Source: Saprospirales bacterium
GTDB lineage: Bacteria; Bacteroidota; Bacteroidia; Chitinophagales; Saprospiraceae
Direction: 5' to 3'
Assembly: GCA_024642645.1 (NCBI GenBank)
Contig: JAHEAS010000099.1
Coordinates: forward strand, 1 to 8,862
Length of the DNA: 8,862 bases
Both the position numbers and the translations under genes were made by a program. How positions within the stretch are numbered: the first letter of the stretch is position 1; each line of letters begins with the position of its first letter. The notes below the pieces were generated by a model. That model was given only the letters and a program-made list of their open reading frames with translations. It was not told the origin of the DNA and made no database searches. Below, piece after piece: positions 1-6,664 of this stretch.

Positions 1-469
1 CACCAACGAGGTTTACCCCCGGCACTTTGTCGAGTAGCCCAGCGAGGCTGGTCTGATTGGTGTTTTCGAGCAAGTTTGGCTTGAGCACATCAAGAGAAAC
101 CGTCACTTCGCCCAACGCTCGCTCGTGCTTGCCGCTCGTGACCGTAGCGGTACTGAGGATGTTTGCATTTTCAGCCAGCGCCACGTCCACTTGCCGGCTT
201 TCGTTGGACTTGAGCGTTAGTTTTTGGTGTACTGTCTCCAGACCAACGTAGCTGAATTCCAATTCATAATTGCCAGGGGGTAGTTGTAATTTGTAGTGCC
301 CATTGAAGTCGGTGATGGTACCTGCATCCCCAGCCTGAACCGTAGCGTTGATAAGTGGTGAGCCATTTGCCTCATCGGTCAAAACACCTGTGAGTGTTGC
401 GTTTTGTGCAGTCATCGCAATGACAGCAAACGTTAAAAGAACGGCAAGGGTAGATTTGATTTTGTTCAT
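1..469 (-). CDS. TonB-dependent receptor, N-terminal part (cut by window edge)
   Basis: This is the first 156 codons of an outer-membrane TonB-dependent receptor that continues beyond the left edge, so substrate and full length cannot be told. The ATG at 469 opens a hydrophobic signal peptide with likely cleavage at MTA|QN (after residue 21). Residues about 23-100 form a carboxypeptidase-like regulatory (CarboxypepD_reg-like) beta-sandwich, with typical features: TGVLTDEANGSPL, then TITDFNGHYKLQLPPGNYEL, then FSYVGLE. Residues about 105-156 start the plug domain, with TVTSGKHERALGEVTVS followed by LLDKVPGVNLVG. In this family the receptor is energised by TonB/ExbBD and imports siderophores, vitamins or glycans, often with a SusD-like partner; no partner gene is visible here. 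The stretch GEVTVSLDVLKPNLLENTN resembles the general Bacteroidota receptor type rather than classical SusC, but the missing barrel prevents a firm assignment. A candidate promoter lies about 210 bp upstream. Confidence 0.9.
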   Translation of the reverse strand, partial: MNKIKSTLAVLLTFAVIAMTAQNATLTGVLTDEANGSPLINATVQAGDAGTITDFNGHYKLQLPPGNYELEFSYVGLETVHQKLTLKSNESRQVDVALAENANILSTATVTSGKHERALGEVTVSLDVLKPNLLENTNQTSLAGLLDKVPGVNLVG

Positions 470-852
470 AAAATGGTGGTTGAGTGAATCTGGATTTGGA
501 TTAATGGGCAGTTGAGAATTTGATAAATACAAAGCAAGTTTAGGCAATTCTGCCAATTTTCTCTCTTGGAAATGTTCTCTGTGCGAGTTGGGAAAGTCAG
601 CGCCGGAAATTGACGTTGAGTTAGAGTGGGTAAAATGAGCCATTCCATATTTCTAAAATGGCCTTGGTGTGTATTAAGCGCAAAAATAGAACTTGTTCCC
701 AAAAACCAAAATTCAAATTAAACTTAAACAATTCGTAAGTTTATCGGCGAAGTTTAAGAGTTTTGTCTTCGGAAAAGGATGTCAGCAAGCACCACTTCTT
801 CCAACTTCACCGATTTTCTTGCTCATTTTTTCAACCATAAATAATTTCCTGT
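470..852. other. Divergent intergenic region between TonB receptor and T9SS protein gene
   Basis: These 383 bp separate two divergently transcribed genes. The only supported element is a Bacteroidota-type promoter on the minus strand at 681-710. A modest inverted repeat, GCCATT at 639-644 and AATGGC at 657-662, falls in the resulting 5' leader of the receptor. For the plus-strand gene starting at 853 I see no good TAnnTTTG element. An open frame on the minus strand here (stop overlapping the receptor ATG) would have to start at TTG and looks non-coding. Confidence 0.5.
681..710 (-). promoter_or_regulatory. Putative Bacteroidota promoter of the TonB receptor
   Basis: Read on the minus strand, TTTG (707-710) is followed after 18 bp by TATTTTTG (681-688), a full match to the Bacteroidota -7 consensus TAnnTTTG with an acceptable spacer to the -33 TTTG. 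Transcription would start near 674 and leave a leader of about 200 nt before the receptor ATG at 469. This is long enough to carry regulation. The assignment rests on consensus matching only, in an A/T-rich region where chance matches occur. Confidence 0.4.
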
Positions 853-1656
853 ATGACTAGATTATTACTCGCCCTTTGCCTTTGCACTTGCGCAACTATC
901 CTCGACGCTCAAACCTGTATGCCCAACATGCAGTATGCCGATTCCACGGCAGGTGTTTACCCTAAACCATACGATGCTGCCACGAACACGGGTGTCGGCA
1001 TTACGGAGTGCGCTGTTATTGGACAAAATTTTCAATTTAACCTTACTGTGGTCATTAACGACTCACTTACGATTGGGACTGCGAGTTATCCGTTGGATTC
1101 TATTGTGATTAACCAAGTAACTGGCTTGCCTATTGGTCTCACCTATAATTGCGACCCTTCGAACTGCCATTTCTTGAAAAACACTTTGAGCTGTGCTTCC
1201 ATCTATGGTACGCCCACCGCAGCAAATGCTCCTGGGCCTTATGACATGGTTATCAAAGGTGTCGCTTTTATCAATGGCTCTTCCTTTCCACTGCCCTTGG
1301 AATTTCCGAACCCACTGATTGCCCCAGGGAAGTACACCATTCACCTTAACGCCAATGCCAGCGACCCCTGTGCAGTAACTGGCACAACCGATTTGGAAGG
1401 CTTGGTGAGCATCACTACTCTGCCCAATCCGACAGCAGGAATCACTCAGATTAAAATTAATTCCCAATTAACTGGACAATTCCAAATGCTCGTAGTAGAT
1501 TTGCTTGGCAAGCGCATCGAACAACGCCAAGTGGGCATTTTTGCTGGCGAAAACACCGTAAATTTTGATGCCAGCTACCTTTCAAATGGACTTTACCTGA
1601 TACTATTGCAAAATGAGAAAGGCACCGTGACGCAAAAACTGGCCGTGCAGCATTAA
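853..1656 (+). CDS. Secreted protein with T9SS type A sorting domain, unknown function
   Basis: This 267-residue exported protein has an N-terminal signal peptide (hydrophobic residues about 4-17, likely cleavage LDA|QT after residue 19). Its C-terminal domain of about 80 residues (about 186-267) matches the type IX secretion sorting signal: it begins at LPNPTAG, continues with a QMLVVDLLGKRI strand pair and SNGLYLILLQNEKG, and ends in a short QKLAVQH strand. In this family the domain directs passage through the outer membrane by the Por machinery and is cleaved on the way to the surface or medium. The body (20-185) is probably beta-rich and Ig-like, with the phrase VTGLPIGLTYNC and a PGPYDMVIKG strand. 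It has six Cys (22, 53, 100, 105, 114, 173), an even number that could form three disulfides in the periplasm. No catalytic motif is recognised. It looks monocistronic, with a terminator 80 bp downstream. The start is the only ATG in front of the signal peptide. Confidence 0.85.
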   Translation: MTRLLLALCLCTCATILDAQTCMPNMQYADSTAGVYPKPYDAATNTGVGITECAVIGQNFQFNLTVVINDSLTIGTASYPLDSIVINQVTGLPIGLTYNCDPSNCHFLKNTLSCASIYGTPTAANAPGPYDMVIKGVAFINGSSFPLPLEFPNPLIAPGKYTIHLNANASDPCAVTGTTDLEGLVSITTLPNPTAGITQIKINSQLTGQFQMLVVDLLGKRIEQRQVGIFAGENTVNFDASYLSNGLYLILLQNEKGTVTQKLAVQH

Positions 1657-1737
1657 GTTTTTAACCTAAGTCACGGCAGCGTTTTTGCACCAAATAAGAC
1701 TTTTTTTTTGTCTATACAAAACTATGTACAAACATTG

Positions 1738-1759
1738 ACGCCCCGAAAGGGGCGTTTTT
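1738..1759 (+). terminator. Intrinsic terminator after the small T9SS gene
   Basis: A seven-base-pair stem, ACGCCCC (1738-1744) with GGGGCGT (1749-1755), is closed by a GAAA (GNRA) tetraloop and followed at once by a five-T tract (1755-1759). It lies 81 bp after the stop of the upstream gene and well before the protease promoter. This is the classical rho-independent layout and the clearest terminator in the window. Confidence 0.85.
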
Positions 1760-1934
1760 GTTGGGATTAATAAGGTGTTTTGTATCCCGATTTTGAACAA
1801 GCCTGCCACTATCTGCTTTTTCAATTGTCATTTCACTGTTTTTTAACGGTTCGCCCATGATAAATGAAATTTGGTGACAAACCCTTCGTTTTCAGGTCCT
1901 GTGAACTCAACGATTTGAAAAAACGGTTGTTGAC

Positions 1935-1968
1935 TTGCAGGTTTCATCAATGTGGAATGATACTTTTG
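1935..1968 (+). promoter_or_regulatory. Putative Bacteroidota promoter of the S8 protease
   Basis: TACTTTTG at 1961-1968 fits the -7 consensus TAnnTTTG exactly. TTG at 1935-1937 lies 23 bp upstream, at the long end of the accepted spacer range. Transcription would start about 30 nt before the ATG at 2005. The leader is almost pure A/T and has no Shine-Dalgarno, as is usual in Bacteroidota. The match is by consensus alone. Confidence 0.45.
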
Positions 1969-2004
1969 CAAAATTTTTTTTCAATAAAATTCAATCAATA
2001 AAAA

Positions 2005-3675
2005 ATGAAGATTAAATCCTTGATGCTGGCCATCGCTTTTGTTTTGCCATTTGTCGGCATGGCCCAGCTATCTGCACCGCCAGAAAACTGGCAGCACCTC
2101 GATAAAATGAAGGACGGGTACTTTGGCGTTAGCGCAAATAAGATGTACAGTGACGTTCTCTCAGGCAAAAAATCCGAAACCGTTGTTGTGGCGGTGATTG
2201 ACGGTGGTGTTGACTGGCAGCACGAAGACTTGAAAGATGTGATGTGGACCAATCCCGGCGAAATCCCCGGCAACAACATTGACGACGATAACAATGGTTA
2301 CGTGGACGACGTACACGGCTGGAACTTCATTGGTGGCAAAAACGGCAATGTTAACCAAGACCAGTTGGAAATTACTCGCGTGGTGGCTGCATACCAAAAG
2401 CGCTTCAACGGCGTGGATGCTTCTAAGCTTTCCGGCAAAGAGAAAAAAGAATACGACCGCTACAAGGAATTGGAAGAGACCGTATCTTCAACCCAAGCGG
2501 AAGCGGCTGCTAGTTTGGGCCTTTATCGTGGCATTTTAGAGTCAATTGTGGCCGTGGAAAAGCAGATTGGAAAGTCGGAAGTGACATTTGAAGACATCGA
2601 AAACTTCAAGTCTGATGACCCAAAACTCAGCCGTGCGGCGCAAGTGATGAAAGGGATGATGGCAGAAGGTGCCACCTCTCAGGAAATTAAGGACCAGATT
2701 CAAGGTGGTGTGGATTACTTTTCCAGCCAGGCAGAATTCCAGTACGATGTGAATTTCGATGCCCGCAGTGTGGTGGGTGACAACTACGCCAACAGCTACG
2801 AACGCTACTATGGCAACAACGATGTTAAGGGCCCAGATGCCAGCCACGGAACGCACGTTTCTGGTATCATTGCTGCCAGCCGTGGCAACGGAGTTGGCAT
2901 GGACGGCATCGCCAACAATGTGAAAATCATGGCCATTAGGTGCGTTCCTGACGGCGATGAGCGGGACAAGGACGTGGCAAACTCTATCATTTACGCCGTG
3001 GACAATGGCGCCACTGTCATTAACATGAGCTTTGGCAAGGGTTATTCCTGGGACAAAGAAGTGGTAGATAAAGCCGTAAAATATGCCATGAAGCACGATG
3101 TGCTGCTCGTCCATGCTGCCGGTAATTCTAACCAAGACAATGACAATACTGACAACTTCCCGAACGATAAATTTAAAAAACATGGCCTTTTTGCACCAAA
3201 AAATGCAAAAAATTGGATTGAGGTAGGTGCGCTCAGCTGGAAAAACGGCGAGGACATGGCTGCTACTTTTTCAAACTATGGAAAGGAAAACGTTGACCTT
3301 TTCGCGCCTGGTGTAGATATTTATTCAACTATCCCAGAGGGTAACTACGCTCGTTTCAATGGTACTAGTATGGCATCTCCAGTGGTGGCAGGCGTGGCTG
3401 CGGCCATCCGTTCTTACTACCCCAATTTATCTGCGGTCCAAGTAAAAGACCTGCTGATGTCTACCACAACCATGAGTTCCAACGCCAAAGTGAAAGTGCC
3501 AGGCGATGACGAGAACCTCGTCCCATTCACCGATTTGTGCGTCACTGGTGGTGTAGTTAACGGTTTCGAGGCGGCCAAAAAAGCCGAAAAAGTGAAAGGC
3601 AAGCGTAAAAAGAAATTCCGTAGTCGGGCTGCCGATGCTGCGAGCGGCAAATCGGTTGCCAAAACACGGGCTTAA
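2005..3675 (+). CDS. Exported S8 family (subtilisin-like) serine protease
   Basis: This 556-residue subtilase hydrolyses peptide bonds with an Asp-His-Ser triad. A signal peptide (1-20, GMA|QL) sends it out of the cytoplasm. Asp66 lies in VVAVIDGGVD, His281 in DASHGTHVSG and Ser455 in FNGTSMASP, with the oxyanion Asn374 in HAAGNSN; all are present, so the enzyme should be active. Residues 93-102, DDDNNGYVDD, form an acidic loop typical of this subtilase group and may bind calcium. Between VHGWNF (about 108) and His281 lies an insertion of about 170 residues, rich in Lys/Glu/Ala and predicted helical, where ordinary subtilisins have only a short link. There is no obvious long propeptide between the signal peptide and the catalytic domain. 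Instead of a T9SS sorting domain, the C-terminus (about 525-556) is a basic tail with about 14 Lys/Arg. It may therefore stay in the periplasm or bind an acidic surface; this is inference. Its own promoter and the hairpin after it suggest a single-gene transcript. Confidence 0.93.
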   Translation: MKIKSLMLAIAFVLPFVGMAQLSAPPENWQHLDKMKDGYFGVSANKMYSDVLSGKKSETVVVAVIDGGVDWQHEDLKDVMWTNPGEIPGNNIDDDNNGYVDDVHGWNFIGGKNGNVNQDQLEITRVVAAYQKRFNGVDASKLSGKEKKEYDRYKELEETVSSTQAEAAASLGLYRGILESIVAVEKQIGKSEVTFEDIENFKSDDPKLSRAAQVMKGMMAEGATSQEIKDQIQGGVDYFSSQAEFQYDVNFDARSVVGDNYANSYERYYGNNDVKGPDASHGTHVSGIIAASRGNGVGMDGIANNVKIMAIRCVPDGDERDKDVANSIIYAVDNGATVINMSFGKGYSWDKEVVDKAVKYAMKHDVLLVHAAGNSNQDNDNTDNFPNDKFKKHGLFAPKNAKNWIEVGALSWKNGEDMAATFSNYGKENVDLFAPGVDIYSTIPEGNYARFNGTSMASPVVAGVAAAIRSYYPNLSAVQVKDLLMSTTTMSSNAKVKVPGDDENLVPFTDLCVTGGVVNGFEAAKKAEKVKGKRKKKFRSRAADAASGKSVAKTRA

Positions 3676-3712
3676 TTCAGGCCTGAGCAGCTTTTAGATT
3701 TGAATTAAATAC

Positions 3713-3747
3713 AGAAGCCCTGCCGACAGCAAGTTGGCAGGGCTTCT
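3713..3747. terminator. Bidirectional hairpin between protease and pirin genes
   Basis: A perfect 12-bp inverted repeat, AGAAGCCCTGCC (3713-3724) and GGCAGGGCTTCT (3736-3747), can extend by three more pairs (one G-T wobble) to a five-base AGCAA loop. It sits in the 86-bp gap between convergent genes: 37 bp after the protease stop and 14 bp after the pirin stop read on the minus strand. The flanks are only moderately T-rich, so it is not a textbook U-tract terminator, but position and stability fit a shared bidirectional terminator. Confidence 0.75.
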
Positions 3748-3761
3748 TAGTTGGCATTGGA

Positions 3762-4643
3762 CTAATCTTCCAGTACCCCAAATTTTCCAGCATTCAAATC
3801 CTCGAAAGCTTGCATGATTTCTTGCCGGCTATTCATTAAGAAAGGTCCATAAGGCACCAAGTTCTCATTGATAGGCTCACCACTTAAAAGTAGAAATATA
3901 CCCCCTGAATCGGTCTCAACTTGCACCTCCGTTCCATCATTTTGGAATACGACAAAATGGTCAGTAGCCACATCTTCATCATCGTTGATGCGCAGGCTAC
4001 CTTCCACTACTAAGATACCCGTATTGAAGTGCTCTGGCAAGGACATATTCAATGCTGCACCTGGCTTCAACCTGCCAACATAAGCATGTATGGGGGTAAA
4101 CGTAGTGGCTGGCCCTTTAACGCCATTGAATTCGCCAGCAATGACTTCTAATACACCGCCATCGTTCGGCAGCTGGTACTTTCCCATTTGCGAATTCTCG
4201 ATGGCCTGGTACTTGGGCGGGGTCATTTTATCTTTAGCAGGTAGGTTCACCCAAAGTTGAATCATCTGGAAGGGACCGCCTTTTTTGCTGTATTCTTCTT
4301 CATGGTACTCTTTGTGAAGGATTCCACTGCCAGCCGTCATCCATTGGACGTCGCCCTCACCGATGATGCCACTGTTCCCTGTGCTGTCATGGTGAGCTAC
4401 TTTTCCCTTGAAAGCAATCGTGACCGTTTCAAAACCCCTGTGCGGATGAACGCCAACACCTCTCGGTTTGTCCGATGGCGGGAACTCGATTTTTGAGCCA
4501 TAATCAAGGAGGAAAAATGGGCTCATGCGAAGCATGCCCATTTGGTAGCCATTGGGGAAGAAATTATGCACCCTAAACCCATCGCCAACCATGTGAGGAG
4601 GGGGTGGTGCGAGAACTTGCTGGATTGATTTGGTTCTGCTCAT
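3762..4643 (-). CDS. Pirin family bicupin protein
   Basis: This 293-residue protein is a full-length pirin, a cytoplasmic double cupin with one metal site in the N-terminal barrel. The four metal ligands of the family are all visible: His66 and His68 in GVHPHRGFETVT, and His110 and Glu112 in AGSGILHKEYHEEE. The typical FQMIQLWVNLP strand follows (about 125-135). The C-terminal cupin ends with the family hallmark GEPINENLVPYGPF and LMNSRQEIMQAFEDLNAGKFG (split here for length). Bacterial members include quercetin 2,3-dioxygenase-active YhhW-type enzymes and redox or transcription-linked proteins, so the substrate cannot be set from sequence. The N-terminus carries a PPPPH run (13-17), common in pirins with the HxVGDGF motif. 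It is divergent from the ABC exporter gene across 153 bp and converges on the protease gene. The ATG at 4643 directly precedes the conserved start and I see no better one. Confidence 0.93.
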   Translation of the reverse strand: MSRTKSIQQVLAPPPPHMVGDGFRVHNFFPNGYQMGMLRMSPFFLLDYGSKIEFPPSDKPRGVGVHPHRGFETVTIAFKGKVAHHDSTGNSGIIGEGDVQWMTAGSGILHKEYHEEEYSKKGGPFQMIQLWVNLPAKDKMTPPKYQAIENSQMGKYQLPNDGGVLEVIAGEFNGVKGPATTFTPIHAYVGRLKPGAALNMSLPEHFNTGILVVEGSLRINDDEDVATDHFVVFQNDGTEVQVETDSGGIFLLLSGEPINENLVPYGPFLMNSRQEIMQAFEDLNAGKFGVLED

Positions 4644-4796
4644 ACAAAAATTATTTTTTGGGACTTAGAACAACCAAGGAAGATAAAAGTTAATAGGGAA
4701 GAATTTTGGCTCCTGACTTAACCCCTGAAGTTTCCTTAGTTTCGTGACCGTTTGCACCTATGTGTGTTTTAGCTATCTAAATACAATACCCTGTTT

Positions 4797-6626
4797 ATGA
4801 AAATCCTTCTACATTACCTCCGCCCACATAAATGGCTCGTGCTCCTCACTCTAGCATTGGCAGCCATCAACACCGGTTTTTCATTGATGGACCCAATCCT
4901 GTTGGGCAAGATGGTCACGCTAGCCAACGACCACCAAATCGCCTCGCCACAGTTCGATTGGTCGCATTTCTTTTGGAGCTATGAACGCATCGAGCGAAAA
5001 GGGCAGTCCTATCTGCAAATGGGGGTCGTGTACCTAGTGCTCGCCTCTGTTTCGGTGGCGATGGTAAGCCGTATCGCCAAGGCATTTCAGGATTACAGCC
5101 TGAACGTGGTCATCCAGAAATTCGGTGCAAGCATTTTCACTGATGGCTTAAAGCATGCGATGAAACTCCCCTACCAAGAATTCGAAGACCAACGCAGCGG
5201 TGAGACACTTTCCATTTTGACCAAAGTTCGGGCAGACGTTGAGCGATTCATGATAAGCTTTATAAACATACTTTTCGGAGTTTTTGTGGGCGTTATTTTT
5301 GTGTTTGTATATGCCTCTGTTTATATTAATTGGCGAATACCTGTAGCATATTTTATAGGCATTATCATACTAACGTTTGCCACCAACAAATTAAGCAAAA
5401 AAATAAAAGCCATACAAAAGAAAATAGTTGGCGAAACTAATGCCCTTGCTGGCTCCACGACAGAATCTTTACGGAATATAGAGTTGGTAAAAAGCCTTGG
5501 CCTCACCAACCAAGAAGTGGAGCGGTTAAATAAAAATACCTATAAAATTTTGGGATTGGAATTGACCAAAGTAAAGCGCATACGCAGTATAAGTTTTATA
5601 CAGGGCACGATGGTAAACACACTCCGGCAAATCATTCTTTTTATTATCATGTGGTTGATTTTTAGGAACGAAATGGAGGCAGGCCAGCTAGTCACGATGC
5701 AAGTTTTTTCCTTCTTCATTTTTGGCCCATTGCAAGAAATCGGCAATATCCTCCTCTCCTACCGGGAGGCAGAGGCCTCGCTGAACAATTTCAAATCCCT
5801 GATGAGTAAGTCGCCGGAGGCAGTGCCAGCGAGTCCCAAGCACTTGGGCGAAATAGGAACCCTTTCGTTCAACAACGTTATTTTTCAGCATAAAACAGCC
5901 AACCACCGAGCCATTGACGATATTAGTTTCAATGTAAAAAAAGGTGAAACCATCGCTTTTGTTGGCCCAAGTGGCAGTGGCAAGTCCACTTTGATGAAGT
6001 TGATGGTAGGGCTTTACCGCCCCCAAGGAGGCAAGATTTTATACAACAACCTCGACGAAAACGAAATCTTGTTTGACGATTTGCGCAATCAGATTGGCTT
6101 CGTCACGCAGGACACGAATCTCTTCAGCGGCACCATCCGGGAGAACCTGCTCTTCGTAAACCCTGCCGCCACACAGGACGATTTGGACTTGGCGCTCACA
6201 CAGGCTGCTTGCAACAACCTGCTTTCCCGGGCAGAAAATGGCGTGGACACCGTTATTGGGGAGGGAGGGTTGAAGCTCTCCGGTGGCGAAAAGCAGCGCA
6301 TTTCCATTGCACGGGCGCTGCTTCGCAAGCCTAAACTCCTCATTTTTGACGAGGCAACATCAGCCCTCGATTCCATTACAGAAGAAGAAATTACGGCAAC
6401 CATCAAGGATGTCTCACAGTCCGGTCAGCAAATAACCGTCCTTATCGCTCACCGCCTCAGCACCATCATGCACGCCGACCGGATTTATGTTTTGGAAAAA
6501 GGTGAATTGGCTGAGACAGGTGCCCACGACGAGCTTTTGCAGGAAAAAGGATTGTACTACGCCATGTGGCGCCAGCAAATTGGTGAGCGGAAAAGTCTTG
6601 GGACGAGGGCAGCCATTTTGAATTAA
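4797..6626 (+). CDS. ABC exporter half-transporter (fused permease and ATPase)
   Basis: This 609-residue protein has an N-terminal transmembrane domain and a C-terminal ATPase, the layout of MsbA/ABCB-type half exporters that work as homo- or heterodimers in the inner membrane. Likely membrane helices: about 13-33, 74-93, 151-175, 180-197, 267-290 and 296-320. The first external loop (about 40-73) is longer than usual and rich in aromatic residues. In the ATPase I see Walker A GPSGSGKST (390-398, Lys396), the Q-loop VTQDTNLFSGT (Gln438), signature LSGGEKQR (494-501), Walker B LLIFDEA (Asp518, catalytic Glu519), D-loop SALD (522-525) and H-loop His552 in IAHRLSTI. All catalytic residues are intact, so this is a competent ATPase. 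The A-loop aromatic position seems to be His365 or Phe363 rather than Tyr. Lipid, drug or peptide export are all possible and the substrate is unknown. Codon use changes sharply in 5240-5610. No partner half-transporter is adjacent. Confidence 0.95.
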   Translation: MKILLHYLRPHKWLVLLTLALAAINTGFSLMDPILLGKMVTLANDHQIASPQFDWSHFFWSYERIERKGQSYLQMGVVYLVLASVSVAMVSRIAKAFQDYSLNVVIQKFGASIFTDGLKHAMKLPYQEFEDQRSGETLSILTKVRADVERFMISFINILFGVFVGVIFVFVYASVYINWRIPVAYFIGIIILTFATNKLSKKIKAIQKKIVGETNALAGSTTESLRNIELVKSLGLTNQEVERLNKNTYKILGLELTKVKRIRSISFIQGTMVNTLRQIILFIIMWLIFRNEMEAGQLVTMQVFSFFIFGPLQEIGNILLSYREAEASLNNFKSLMSKSPEAVPASPKHLGEIGTLSFNNVIFQHKTANHRAIDDISFNVKKGETIAFVGPSGSGKSTLMKLMVGLYRPQGGKILYNNLDENEILFDDLRNQIGFVTQDTNLFSGTIRENLLFVNPAATQDDLDLALTQAACNNLLSRAENGVDTVIGEGGLKLSGGEKQRISIARALLRKPKLLIFDEATSALDSITEEEITATIKDVSQSGQQITVLIAHRLSTIMHADRIYVLEKGELAETGAHDELLQEKGLYYAMWRQQIGERKSLGTRAAILN

Positions 6627-6659
6627 ATGTATCGCCGAATTCCTGTTCGGCGATACATT
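6626..6659. terminator. Bidirectional hairpin between ABC exporter and Fe-S protein genes
   Basis: A perfect inverted repeat, ATGTATCGCCGAA (6627-6639) with TTCGGCGATACAT (6646-6658), has a six-base TTCCTG loop and can gain one A-T pair at 6626/6659. It fills nearly all of the 38-bp gap between two convergent genes, starting inside the exporter's stop codon and ending 5 bp before the stop codon of the minus-strand gene. There is no U tract on either side. A shared bidirectional terminator or 3'-end stabilising hairpin is the best explanation. Confidence 0.8.
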
Positions 6660-6664
6660 ACCAT

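Larger units (their letters stand above)
1657..2004. other. Intergenic region with terminator and protease promoter
   Basis: This spacer of 348 bp holds a run of nine T (1701-1709), an intrinsic terminator at 1738-1759 and a candidate promoter at 1935-1968. No open frame between them looks coding. The stretch 1760-1930 shows nothing that I can name. Confidence 0.5.

Noticed and set aside
639..662. Inverted repeat GCCATT/AATGGC as a terminator
   Set aside because: The stem is only 6 bp with a 12-base loop and no T tract; it is better seen as possible leader structure or chance.
466..702. Minus-strand open frame of 78 codons whose TGA overlaps the receptor ATG (ATGA)
   Set aside because: It needs a TTG start located upstream of the likely -7 box, has no family resemblance or start signal, and the overlap is likely chance.
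2542..3183. Minus-strand open frame of 213 codons inside the protease gene
   Set aside because: It lies fully antisense to a gene with a complete catalytic triad; the His/Val-rich product is what reverse reading of such a gene gives.
4644..4652. TAATTTTTG just upstream of the pirin ATG as a promoter -7 element
   Set aside because: The spacing inside the element is one base too long for TAnnTTTG, and it would imply a leaderless transcript starting within the gene.
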